64,000 nucleotides of DNA from NCBI GenBank assembly GCA_963853835.1, contig OY970835.1:34422047-34486046 (forward strand), in the 5' to 3' direction. The notes under the pieces are model-generated. The model saw only the letters and a program-made list of their open reading frames with translations. It ran no database searches and was not told where the DNA came from. Source of the stretch: Calendula officinalis. Lineage: Eukaryota; Streptophyta; Magnoliopsida; Asterales; Asteraceae. A program made the translations under genes and the position numbers. Each line of letters starts with the position of its first letter. Position 1 is the stretch's first letter. This document shows, piece by piece, positions 10,031 through 20,678 of this stretch.

Positions 10031-13000
10031 ATGGCGAATTATACTTTTGTTGCTCCAAACGTTGAATCGGAAATCCAATTCCGAAATAATGAAGTACCCA
10101 GGTTTGCGAGGAACAACATCACAGCAAATTTCAATATTCCTCAAGCTTGGGTATGCCAAGAATTCACGAACATCGTGACTTTTATGAAGCATTGCCCAAT
10201 TGCTCGTGCACTGACATTATCTCCTCGAGCAATCTACCCAGAAATGTTATGCGAGTTTTGGTACTCTGCCACACTCGATTCTCCAGATATGATTGCTGGA
10301 TGGGTAATTAGGGATCAAAGGAGAGCTTTTGTTTCTACTGCAATCATTCGTGAAGCACTGAGACTTCCCGCCCAAGCTCAGTATGACCCATTTGTTGATA
10401 GATCAGAGGCACGCTCTGTACTGCCTTTTCTGGGTCGAAGAGGAACAACGGGCACAATCAAAAGAAATGAATTTGGTCCTATGTGGGGTATTCTCATCAC
10501 AACAATAATTCGATGTATGACCCACAAGACGGGAGCTTTGGACCAAATAAACGAATTTGGGATGCAAATAGTACATGCTCTGTACTATGGAAGAAATATT
10601 GATTATGCTCGCCTAATTTTCAATGAATTAGCTACTCTGGTTCGAGCAAATACAAGGGAATGCAATGTCCCTTTCTGCAGATTTCTATCACTCATATTTC
10701 AACACTCAATGCCCACACACATTTATGATGAATTTCACAGTCCAAGAGTTGATCTTCCTCCACTCAGTGAGAAGATTTTCTTTTACAGACCAAGAGAAGG
10801 AGAACCTCTTCTAAGTCCTCCTATGTGGGCCATTGTTCAAGAACACATTGATGATGTAGAAGACATGTCTGATACTGAGTCAGACAATGATGATGATGAT
10901 GATAATGATGATAATAGTGGTAATGGAGCACAGGCCGGTCAAGATATTGAGATGCAGGATGTTCCACAAGTTCAAGAACCGACTCAACAACATATCTCTC
11001 CACCTGCACAGGTTCCTGATGCTCCTCATATTGAAACAACTCTTGATACTGAATCCTCAGAAGACACACCACTGGTCCTTCAAAGAAGAAGAAGAAATGT
11101 TTCTCCTATCATTATGGCCAACTTATCATCTGAGGAGGTGCAGCCTGCAAATGTTCCATCATTAACTGCATCTATTCAAGCCCAAAGCTTTGTTGCAGCC
11201 ACCGCTGACCTTCCAGGTCCAGAACAAGCTTCACCTGCTCAACCAATTGAGGAACCTCATGTTCCTCTTGATGTGGAGATTCAATATGCACAAACTGCAC
11301 TGGAAGGTGCTCAGCATGACAGAGGGGTCGGTATTGAAGATGTTGGTGCTGCACATCAACAAACACATGATCCTGCACCGACCTCTGCAGATGCTCGAAG
11401 GGAATCTGACAGAGTCTCAGGTATGAATTTCTAAAAAGCCCTTAAACTTATATATATATATTTCATTCCCAAATAGAGACTAAGTATTGGCCAGTACCAA
11501 CTCAATACTGACCAAAGTCTCAAACGATCTTTCAAATATATATCCCCTTATGGCCAACATAGCTAGCCCACTGCTGCTATGCAAAATTCATATACTGAGC
11601 ACACTAAATTGATCATTGTCAGTCTACAGTTGTCTCAACAATTAAAGAGACAATGGTGGTTGATGTCATACTGACACCCACTGGTGCTGCTTGAATAATG
11701 TCCAACTTATTTTTGAGTTGGGTAGCATCATTCAAGAAATGATCCCAAACCCTTAATCCACAAAATCCGAAAATATCCCATGGGTTTAGCCACATTTCTG
11801 TTATCACTCTCATACCGAGTGATAAACATTGAAAATAACAAGAAGCACATCCCAGGCTTCGAACTCCCACACCCAAACCTTTTAGTAAATGTGACATCCT
11901 ATACTGAGCTACTTAAATTTTCACACTCACCTTTACTAAAATCTTCTTACACATGCTATGCACAAGTCCACAATATTTCATCCTATACCAGATGAAATAC
12001 AGACTTCACAAACTCTGTTTATATGATTGTAGAATTAAACAACACCACAATTCTATTTGATAAACCTTTCTTTCTAACCAGTTTTATATTTTTGTTTCTT
12101 TAGCACCATCTGTGCAGGGCATTCAGGCATCTCAGGCTGCAGCAGACCAAGTGACTCTGCAAGCAATCATGCAGCACATTCTGGCCATCCAACAAACTCA
12201 GAATGTAATACTAGCCAGAATGGACAAGATGAGTGGTGATATTGATTTAATAAAACAGTCAGTATCACTCCTTCAACAACCACATCAGCCTCCACAAACT
12301 CCACCAGGTTCACATGGTGACCACAATGAAGAAGGAGAAGGAGAAGGAGGTGCTGGTGATACTGATGCTGCAACTGAGCCCATGCCCTCCCCTACTCTTG
12401 AACAACCTGAAGGGGACATGGGTGGTGATACTGATCCTCTTCCCTCCTCATCCAATGATAACAAAAGGGGGGAGAAGAGACAAAGAGATACTGAGGTTGA
12501 TCAAACTGAGCCTTCTGCTCAGGGGGAGAAAAGAAGAAGATTGAATGAAGATCAACCTCCACAACAACAACATCAGCAAAGCCCTCATACTGAGCCATTT
12601 CGCATTCAGTATGAGAGAAGAAGACAAAGAACAAGGTCAGAATTACAAGTTCAAGACCCACTTGAGCCATCTGCTCAGGGGGAGACTCATACTGACCAAC
12701 CACAGCAAACTTTTGAAGAGAATAATTTACAAATTGTGGTCTATAGGCCTTTCATCTGGCCTATTGCTGATGATGAAGATGAAGAACCAGATTTAGTAAA
12801 CTATGCACTAAATCTGGTAGAACAAGAAAGTTCTTCATCATCATCCTCGGATGATGAAGAACCAGAAAATCTGGTGATTAGAAGAAGGAGTTCATTATCA
12901 AGAAGACCTATCAATGCTGTTCTTACTTCTTCAGAATCAAGTGAGGAATCTGCTCCTCTGGTAACAAGACAAAGAAGACCTGTTCTTACAAGGGACAGTG

Positions 13001-13905
13001 ATACCGAGCAGGCTCCTAGACTGACTCCTCAACAACTCTGGGCAGAACAAGAAAGATTTTTATATGAGCAAGAGTTGGGAGTCAAAACTGAACCAGAATC
13101 TGACCCAGATACTGATACTCCTGGTCCTTCACATAGAATCTCAAGAAAGGGTCCAGACCATATTCAACATTATTGGAATATGGTTGCTGCTAGGACTCAG
13201 TATAAGGAACAAAGAAAGGAGCTCTTGAGGACCAAAACATTTCAAAATGTAAGGGGGATACATTGGTTAAATCTGGATGTCAATAAAGTAAAAGTGAAGC
13301 TCAAAGAAGGAAGAATTACTATCACTTGTACTGGCTTAACCAGTCCCCCCATGAAGATATTTATTCATGATATTCAAAGAATTGGTCTTCAAGACTGGGT
13401 GAAGATCACAAGACTGATCAAAGAGCTTCCAAAGAAATCAACCTATGATCAAATAGTCTTGGATGAGATCTGTGCAGTAGCTGCAGTATGTTATGAGAAG
13501 GAATTACTTCATGAAATAGAGTACAGAACACTTAGTGTGATGACTGAGGCTTACTCAAACAACAGACCAGAATGCCTTCATACATACAAGTATCTTAGAA
13601 AGTACCCTCTTCCTCCTAACCTTGTATTTCAGGATCAAAAGAGTGTCATATATCCAACTTCTGGATATATGTATACTGACTCAGAGGATAGAGAGTGCTT
13701 CATTTCTGAAGAAGATCTACCAAGAGCTCAAATCAGTCACCTTGTTGGACTGAAATGGATGATCACCAAGAAAGAAGACTCTTGGTTCAGAAAGAAGATT
13801 GTTGCAGTTCTGAATAGTAGAAGGGATGAACTCAAAAGCAGAGAAGAGTTTGTCCACATTAAACAAGAAGTCTTCTATGAGAATGAAGCCATCAACAGCA
13901 AATGA
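10031..13905 (+). CDS. post-pol ('env-like' position) gene of the SIRE-like element, two exons
   Basis: Exon 1 10031-11420, intron 11421-12103 (GTATGA ... TTTGTTTCTTTAG), exon 2 12104-13905; the junction makes an Ala codon and keeps the frame, giving about 1063 residues. Residues ca. 30-230 form a compact domain (ALTLSPRAIYPEMLCEFWY; VHALYYGRNIDYARLIFNEL) resembling what is annotated in plants as putative plant transposon protein. Then follow an Asp-rich run (ca. 280-300), a Pro/Gln/Glu-rich linker, a heptad-like segment at the start of exon 2 (MQHILAIQQTQNVILARMDK), more low complexity, and a basic globular C-terminus (ca. 720-1063). I see no signal peptide or membrane segment, so despite its position it does not look like an envelope glycoprotein. 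Function unknown. The ATG follows a TATA box and leader. The intron could alternatively be a non-coding gap between two ORFs, but the clean splice phase argues for one gene. Confidence 0.75.
11421..12103 (+). other. intron of the post-pol gene
   Basis: The 683-bp segment has stops in all frames. The donor CAG/GTATGA and the acceptor with pyrimidine tract TTTTTGTTTCTTTAG fit plant splice sites, and it holds a TA-repeat near 11450. It carries copies of the CTCAATACTGACC and ATACTGAGC words that recur in this element. Confidence 0.7.
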
Positions 13906-13988
13906 AGAAGAAGATATTGCTACCTATGCTGTTGTACTTTTTGTTTATCTCTTTGTAATTGTTTTGTTATCATTAGATAGGGGGAGAT

Positions 13989-14482
13989 TGTTAAGGCAAA
14001 AAGCCTTACCCCTTTGGATCTTAAGATAACAAAACAACCTAGACTAGCTTTGATTAATATGTAGAATAATATAGCTAAGTTTAGGTCTGATACTGAGTGA
14101 TCAGTATTGGAACTCAGTATCAGTACTCAGTATCAGATAGTGATACTGAGTAGAAGGACTGAGTGATACTCAGTATAGTAACGGACTAAGATCAAATCCC
14201 TTGATCTTAGTCATTTTCCTTACTTAGTCCTTCGGTTACTCCTTTGCTCATTATGTAAGATCTCTATAACATTATAAATAGAGATCATCTTGCAAAGGAG
14301 TACTTACCAATTCACTCTACACTTTCATATTTTGTAATTGATCAGTGGTATTGCTTTTCCGCAGCATACCACACTTAGTGGATTTGTACACCGACTCTAA
14401 TACTGTGTTTTACACTTTAATTGTCTCTTGTATAATCAATCTAATCAATTAACTAACAAACCAGGGGTGTTGTGACCTAACA
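13989..14482 (+). repeat. 3' LTR of the SIRE-like element
   Basis: 494 bp, starting TGTTAAGGC directly after GATAGGGGGAGAT (polypurine tract) and ending CCTAACA, giving inverted ends TGTTA/TAACA. It contains a dense cluster of ACTCAGTATC/GATACTGA words (14089-14180) in the presumed U3 and a TATA box (CATTATAAATAGAG) near 14271. No partner LTR is in the window, so the borders rest on the ends, the tract and the host reading frame that resumes just after. Confidence 0.85.
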
Positions 14483-14487
14483 GAAAT

Positions 14488-17400
14488 ATTGAAATTTCTC
14501 CAACACTCAAACTTTCAAAGTGTCTATATATCCCTGATTTATCGCACAAACTTTTGTCCGTGAGTCATGTTACAAAAGAGTTAAATTGTTCAGTTCTTAT
14601 GCAACCTACCTTTTGTATACTACAGGATATCAGGACGCGAGCGATAATTGGGCGTGACACTGAAAGAGAAGGTCTATACTATGTGGATGAGGTAGCTCGA
14701 AGTGGAAAAGTGATGCTATCTCACGGAACAGTAGAACGAGAAGCTTGGCTTTGGCATAGGAGACTAGGTCACCCATCTTCCGGTTATTTAAATGTTTTAT
14801 TTCCTAAATTTTTTTTCAACTTGTAAGTCCCACTGTGAGACATGTGTGTTATCTAAAAGTCACAGAAAAAACTTTAAACCAAATAATACAAGAGTTGATA
14901 CTCCTTTTTCTTTAATACATTCGGATGTGTGGGGTCCTGCCCCTATTACCGGGGGACAAAATTTTCGTTTTTTTGTTTTGTTCATAGATGATTGTACCCG
15001 TATGACATGGGTGTATTTATTAAAAAACAAATCTGAAGTCCTTGAAAAATTTAAACTTTTTTACACCATGGTCCAAACTCAATTCAAAAAGAATATTCAA
15101 ATATTTCGATCTGACAATGGTGGTGAATTTGTGAATACCGATTTAAAATTGTTTTGTCAAACTAAAGGCGTCATTCACCAAACATCTTGTCCATATACTC
15201 CAGAACAAAATGGTGTCGCCGAACGAAAAAATCGAATTATTCTAGAAATAACTAGGGGCCCTCCTAATAGAGTCCCAAGTCCCAAAAAGTTTTTGGCCGG
15301 AAGCTCTGGTTACCGCCGCCTATCTCATTAACCGTTTACCAACCCAAGTTTTGAAAAATAAGACCCCCTTACAAGTCCTCACTGAGTATGCAGAACCTCC
15401 TTCCATCCTCAACTTAGAACCTCGTATTTTTGGGTGTACCGTATTTGTTCACATACCTAAGTCACAGCGATCTAAACTAGACCCATGTGCCGAGAAATGT
15501 GTCTTTGTGGGCTATGGTGTAACACAAAAAGGTTACAGATGTTACAATCCCAAAACTCGGCGCCTATTCATCACTATGAACTGTGACTTCCTTGAAACTG
15601 AATATTATTATCCCGCCCATCTCAGTGGTCAGGGGGAGAACGGGTATAATATACATGACACACTGAGTTGGTTGAATACTGAAGGAGAGTCTGAGATCCA
15701 CAAAACTGATAATAACCAACAAAACCCTCAAACTGATAATAACCAACAAAACCCTCCACAAACTGAAGAAGACAACAGTACACCGCAAACAGAAGATTCA
15801 GAGCACAGTGCCCCCCAAGAATTGCTTCCGGACTCGATAAACCAGGTAAGTGATACTCCTCCTCCTCCTATTGAGACTAATAACTTGTCAAATGAAGATG
15901 AAAATATACAGGAAGAGAGGGAAGAACGAGATAACTCTCAAGAAGACATCTACCAACAACCCACCCACGACAACATATCTGAGGGGTATACCCTCCCTCA
16001 AAGGTCCAACTGTGGTGTCCCACCAAAGCGGTATTCACCAGAAAAAGAGAGTAAAAGAGGCAAATATCCAATGGCCAATATAGCACAAGGAAGTTTATCC
16101 ACGCAAGCCAAAGCATTTGCCCTATCCTTATACTCCGAGGAAATTCCAACAAATTTAGAACAAGCCCTAAAATCAAAACATTGGAAAGATGCAATGGACG
16201 AAGAGATGAAAGCATTACAAAAAAACAAAACTTGGGAAAAATGTATCTTGCCACCAGGGAAGAAAATTGTTGGGTGTCGGTGGGTGTTTACAATCAAATA
16301 TCAACCCGATGGAACAATTGAAAGATATAAGGCAAGGTTAGTAGCGGAAGGCTACACACAAACATATGGAATTGATTACTCTGAAACCTTCTCTCCGGTT
16401 GCAAAAATTAATACAATTCGGGTTCTCTGCTCCATAGCCGCGAACAAAGGGTGGTCCTTACATCAATTTGATGTAAAAACGCATTCTTACACGGAGAACT
16501 AAAAGAAGAAGTCTACATGGAAGCTCCACACGGATTCACACATAACTTCAGGGAAAGGGAAGTTAATTTTCTAAAAAAATCTCTTTATGGTTTAAAACAA
16601 TCCCCTAGGGCATGGTTTGGGAGATTTACATTAGTCATGAAAAATTATGGCTTCAAACAAAGCAACTCAGATCACACTTTATTTCTCAAACGAAGAAATA
16701 ATCTTGTGACTTGTCTCATAATTTACGTTGATGATATGATTATTACAGATAATGACACTGAAGAAATTGGAAAGCTGAAGAAGAACTTGTTCACTAACTT
16801 TGAAATGAAAGACTTAGGAAACCTCAAGTATTTTCTTGGAATCGAAGTTCTAAGATCACAAAGAGGAATCTTCATGCATCAAAAGAAATATGTTCTTGAC
16901 TTATTAGCCGAAACTGGCCTGGTCGATTGTAAACCCGCAGAGACTCCTATGATCGTAAATCAGAAGCTTCTTAATGATTAAAACACAAAACTGGCCGATA
17001 AAGGAAGATACCAACGAATGGTAGGAAAACTTATATATCTCTCACACACTCATCCCGATATAGCATATGCCGTTGGAGTTGTAAGCCAGTTCATGCATCG
17101 ACCTCAAGAAACTCACATGGAAGCCGTTGTTAGAATCTTACGATATCTCAAGGGAACCGTAGGACACAGAATTCTATTCAAGCCAAATGGGAATCTAGAA
17201 ACTCAGTTATATACCGACGCAGACTGGGCAGGAGATAAAAACAACCGAAGATCTACTGCAGGGTACTTCACCCTTGTTGGTGGAAATCTTGTTACCTGGA
17301 GAAGTAAGAAACAGAAAGTTGTGGCGCTATCAAGTGCAGAGGCTGAGTTTAGGGGAATTGCAAGAGGGATAACTGAGGTGTTGTGGGTACGTAAACTTTT

Positions 17401-17692
17401 AACCGAGATAGGATTCCCTCCACGAGAACCCAGCAAAGTGTTTAGCGACAATGAAGCTGCTATTCAAATCTCTGAGAATCCAGTACAACATGAGCGAACG
17501 AAACACATAGAAGTAGATCGTCACTTTATCAAAGAAAAGTTAGAAGCAAAAATTATCACACTACCGTTTGTTTGGTCTGAAGATCAACTCGCTGATGTCT
17601 TGACAAAAGCTGTTAGTGGAAGGTCCTTACATGAATGTCTGGTCAAGTTAAATTTTGGAAATCCTACTATTCAACTTGAGGGGGAGTGTTAG
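14488..17692 (+). pseudogene. pol: copia pol (protease C-terminus to RNase H), host of the SIRE-like insertion, pseudogene
   Basis: The frame resumes directly after the SIRE-like LTR in the end of the protease region (SKCLYIPDLSHKLLSVSH), followed by the GAG-pre-integrase motif WLWHRRLGH, the integrase core (HSDVWGP; FRSDNGGEF; NGVAERKNR), an Asn/Gln/Glu-rich hinge, RT (HQFDVK, YVDDMIIT) and RNase H (YTDADWAGD; SSAEAEFRG; DVLTKAVSG). Breaks: a frameshift in a T run near 14810, one near 15255 by AGGGGCCC, a one-A loss near 16478, and a nonsense TAA at 16979-16981. The natural stop lies inside the 3' LTR. The 5' half (LTR, gag, protease start) is expected beyond the left edge, on the far side of the SIRE-like element. 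Confidence 0.9.
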
Positions 17693-17900
17693 AAAGGAAA
17701 GAATCAATGGGATCATTTCGGATCTCCTAATTCAAGCAGAAGACCGTTGCCCTCCAATTTAGTCATAATGTCAATTAAAGTTTTCCTTTCTTAAGTATTG
17801 TATCTTGGGTATTAATATGCATACCCTCCTTTGTAAACATCACGAATGAATGAAATAAACCAATTATCACTTTATATCATGTCATGTTTGACAAGATACT
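17687..17900 (+). repeat. 3' LTR of the host copia element, right end uncertain
   Basis: Starts TGTTAGAAAGG directly after the polypurine tract TTGAGGGGGAG. It carries a polyadenylation-like AATGAAATAAACC near 17845-17860. No second copy is in the window and no clear CA end was found, so the right border is approximate. Confidence 0.6.
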
Positions 17901-18049
17901 CTTAATTTCTTAAAACAGATTCGTCGTATGTTTCAAGGTACGATGAAGTTTGTACCATCAAATATAATCTGTAGACGCAACCGATTTTTTTGCGTTCTTC
18001 AAAAAATGTCCAGAGAGAACTTGTGTCGTAGTAGGTGATTCAAAATGTG
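17901..18049. other. unassigned spacer between two retroelement remnants
   Basis: I see no recognisable feature in it. It may belong to the decayed minus-strand copia that starts just after. Confidence 0.4.
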
Positions 18050-18998
18050 TGTTCCTCAAATGAGCCAAAGCTGATATGCACACTGAAACTTATTTGCCAA
18101 AATATATGCTTGTATTTTAGTTTTATATTCTAGTATTAAATGTATTTCAGTTCTAGCATATATTTTGGCTAATAAAACCAAACCGACACTGACCAATGTA
18201 CCAGAAGCTCTGTCTCTATTTATATCGATTCCCAAAATATTTTTTTTAGCTTCCCCCAACTCTTTCATATAAAAAACTGATTTAAGCATCTGCTTAACAC
18301 TTTTAATTTCTGTTTTATCAGCAGCAAATACAATGGATTATGAGAAATACGTTTCTTAAAATAAACACAGCTAACATATGTATTGAATCCATTTCTAATC
18401 ACCATGGCTTATTATCACCTAAAAGGACACTAGAATGTTCAAAATTATGTAAATAATTTCTATTTGGTGTTATATGTTATAAACAGCCAGAATCTAGTAT
18501 CCAATCTTTATGAATGTTTTAGTATAGAAGCAACAAGAACATCAACACTATCATAACCTTCAAAAACAGAATCAGAAGTACCTGAATCATCCCAGTTTTT
18601 CCAGGAATTATTCTTCTTATCTGGAGAATCCTATTCTTGTAATAATTTCTTTGTCTAGCAAATAATCACCAGCAGCAGAGGTTTCTTCCCTTAAAACTCG
18701 ATCAGGGAGACCGAGAATTATCGCAATATTGTGTGCTTTCTCCATGATATCAGACCTTTTGCTGTCCGTTAACGTTGCCGGAAGTTGATTTTCACCGGCA
18801 ATCGTTCCCTGTTATACCAAGACAGCCCTCATCTTCACTTCACCCTCCACAAGCCAAAGTTGTTCTTGCCATCAAATTTTCTTCGTCCCCATCAAATTCA
18901 CCTGTGTTATTGATTGATTCCAATCGATTCTTCTTTTACGCTCGAGCTCTAATACCAATTATAGAAATCATTAATCAAATAAATCTTTTACATGAATG
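18050..18998 (-). pseudogene. copia remnant on the minus strand (RT scrap, gag scrap, primer-binding site, LTR stub)
   Basis: Read on the minus strand, 18950-18939 is a diverged primer-binding site (TTGGTATTAGAGC). Then come gag words (LWRVKMKAVLV around 18850-18820, DIMEKAHNIAIILGLPDRVL around 18750-18690, ETSAAGDYLLD near 18670) and, after a large internal deletion, an RT scrap (MKELGEAKKNILGIDINRDR near 18270-18200). Stops and frame changes are frequent. Bases 18960-18998 are the inner end of its 5' LTR; the rest of that LTR lies at 36306-36460, on the other side of the tandem array. Confidence 0.75.
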
Positions 18999-20257
18999 TG
19001 TTGGAAAAAGTTGTGATAAAATGATTTTTCACCAACTTTGGACCTATATAATTATATATATATATGTGTTATATATAGTTATTGGTTGGTAGCTATGTGT
19101 TCTCCTATATGAGAGCTACGCAACGGTATATAGCGTGTCCAAAGTCGAGTTGTGGTGAATGAGATATCGACTCTCAAAGTAGGGTGTTTGATACAAGAAA
19201 TCTTGGAAGTGGGGGATGTGGGAGAGTATCCCACATAGGAAAAAGATGAAACCATTTGTTGGTTTATAAGGTTGGAAGTTGTATGGAAGATTAAATCCTT
19301 ATACATGGGTTTTACCCGCACGCCTACGCGCGGGGGGGGGGGGGGGGTGCAAATAATTTGGACTGAGTTGCCCGAAATGGCTTGAACTCGTGTACGCCCG
19401 AGCGACCTGCGGGCACGAATGCAGCTCCGAAATTCCGGGCTCGTGCGGGTCAATTTTTGCACCTCATTGACACTGCAGTTGTCTCGTACTGACCTCCTCA
19501 GTACTGATTTTTTCATACTGACCACCTCAGTACTGAACCGATCAATACCGACCTCCTCGCACTGAGTGTTCGACGTGTACTGAGCTGCAGTCTGATACTG
19601 ACCTGCGCAGCAGGCAGTCTCATACTGACCTGCAGTACTGATCTGCGCAGCAGATGTCTGATACTGACTTCCAATACTGAGTTCCTGCAGTACTGATCTG
19701 CGCAGTTGGTGCCTGATACTGACCTGCTGATACTGAGTTCTGATACTGACCTGCGCAGCATCAGTCTGATACTGAGTTCTCGTACTGACCTCCAATACTG
19801 ACCAGAAGGACTGACCTGAGCAGTCAGTTACGAAAACTCTGCAGTAAATGCAGTTTATAGTTTTGATTTCTTATTTAATGATAATGAATGCATTTAATGT
19901 TTTGAGTAAACATTAGTCTTCATTCTACACTATAAAAGGAGACCTTGGGTCTCATTTGTAAACACACCTTCTACACCTACTTCTTCTTTCACAGCTTTCT
20001 CTCTTAAAGAAAAACACTCTAAACTTGGTTAGTGTTCTGGCTTGGATTATATCTGGTAGTGTAAAACTACTCGGTTGTTTTACCCTGAGAAATAGACAAC
20101 GAATCTATTTTAAGGGGATCGTGAATTTCACGAGACTCAACCAAAACCTTGTACTTGTTTGTTCTATTTAGTTTGTTTCAATCTTTTGTAAACGTATTCG
20201 TCAATTTCCCTTATTGTAATTGTATTTTATTAATGAAAATTGGTATTAGCTCCTACA
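18999..20257 (+). repeat. LTR 1 of the array (outer left)
   Basis: 1259 bp. It holds a G16 run at 19333-19348, a repeat-rich U3 (19480-19830), and a TATA box TATAAAAG at 19931-19938, followed by a probable transcription start near 19965. It lacks two repeat units present in the other LTRs (after 19600 and near 19725) and has private bases (for example CATTGACAC, TTTATAGTT, CCTGAGAAAT). Confidence 0.95.
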
Positions 20258-20678
20258 AACTTAAAATAGATTTTCCTCTCTAGCTAATACCGGTTGGAAA
20301 ATACATATTTTTTTTTCCGGATTTTGCTCGTTAATAGCATAGATTCGGAAAAGTGGTGATTGAAACGTTTTATAGAACAAAAAGGTTCAATTGAGTCTTT
20401 CGAAAATTTTCCAATTTTGTTTTGTTTAAATTGTTAAATCAAATTTTTGGATTTAAAGTTTATTATATCAAGTTTTTAAAGTTTGATTTTAAATAACTTG
20501 ATATATTGTTTAAAACAATTTTGGATTTAAAAATTTATATTTGTTGACATTGGTTGTAAGATACAAGATAGTCATAGACTTCTTGAGTTAACACTTGAAA
20601 AATATCTTACTTCTAATCGAAATAAGTATAATTGTTGAGGCTTATTGGTCAAATATTTGCATTTTTTATTTGATAAAA
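20258..20678 (+). other. leader of array unit 1; gag is absent (same in units 2 and 3)
   Basis: AT-rich, with no gag capsid or zinc-knuckle coding. The 421 bp lead straight from the LTR to the pol frame; the equivalent stretches are 25620-26041 and 30987-31408. No initiator-Met primer-binding site is visible directly after the LTR. Instead, AGCTAATACCGG at 20281-20292 is the inverse of TTGGTATTAGCT inside the LTR end (20240-20251). Confidence 0.8.

Larger units (their letters stand above)
1..14482 (+). mobile_element. SIRE/Maximus-like Ty1/copia retrotransposon, 3' part, entering from the left edge
   Basis: The parts run in one direction: pol C-terminal half (1-2153), a spacer with an internal promoter (2154-2491 continuing at 9904-10030), a spliced post-pol gene (10031-13905), a polypurine tract GATAGGGGGAGAT just before 13989, and a 3' LTR (13989-14482) with ends TGTTA/TAACA. 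The 5' LTR, gag, protease and integrase core must lie left of the window. The element is interrupted by another element at 2492-9903. A long ORF downstream of pol is the hallmark of the SIRE lineage. On the right the LTR abuts another copia pol in mid-protease, so GAAAT (14483-14487) is the predicted target duplication, to be matched left of the window. Confidence 0.85.

Noticed and set aside
10821..11378. Minus-strand and shifted-frame ORFs within the post-pol gene
   Set aside because: Shadows of the low-complexity coding sequence (GAT/CAT-rich and CAA-rich).
10031..13905. Calling the post-pol gene a viral envelope protein
   Set aside because: No signal peptide, membrane segment or glycoprotein-like cysteine pattern was seen; only its position is env-like.
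19079..19795. 238-codon minus-strand ORF rich in TQYQ and RRSV repeats, with relatives at 24849, 30216 and 35535
   Set aside because: It is the translation of the repetitive U3 array; changes between LTRs include indels out of frame and there is no start context.
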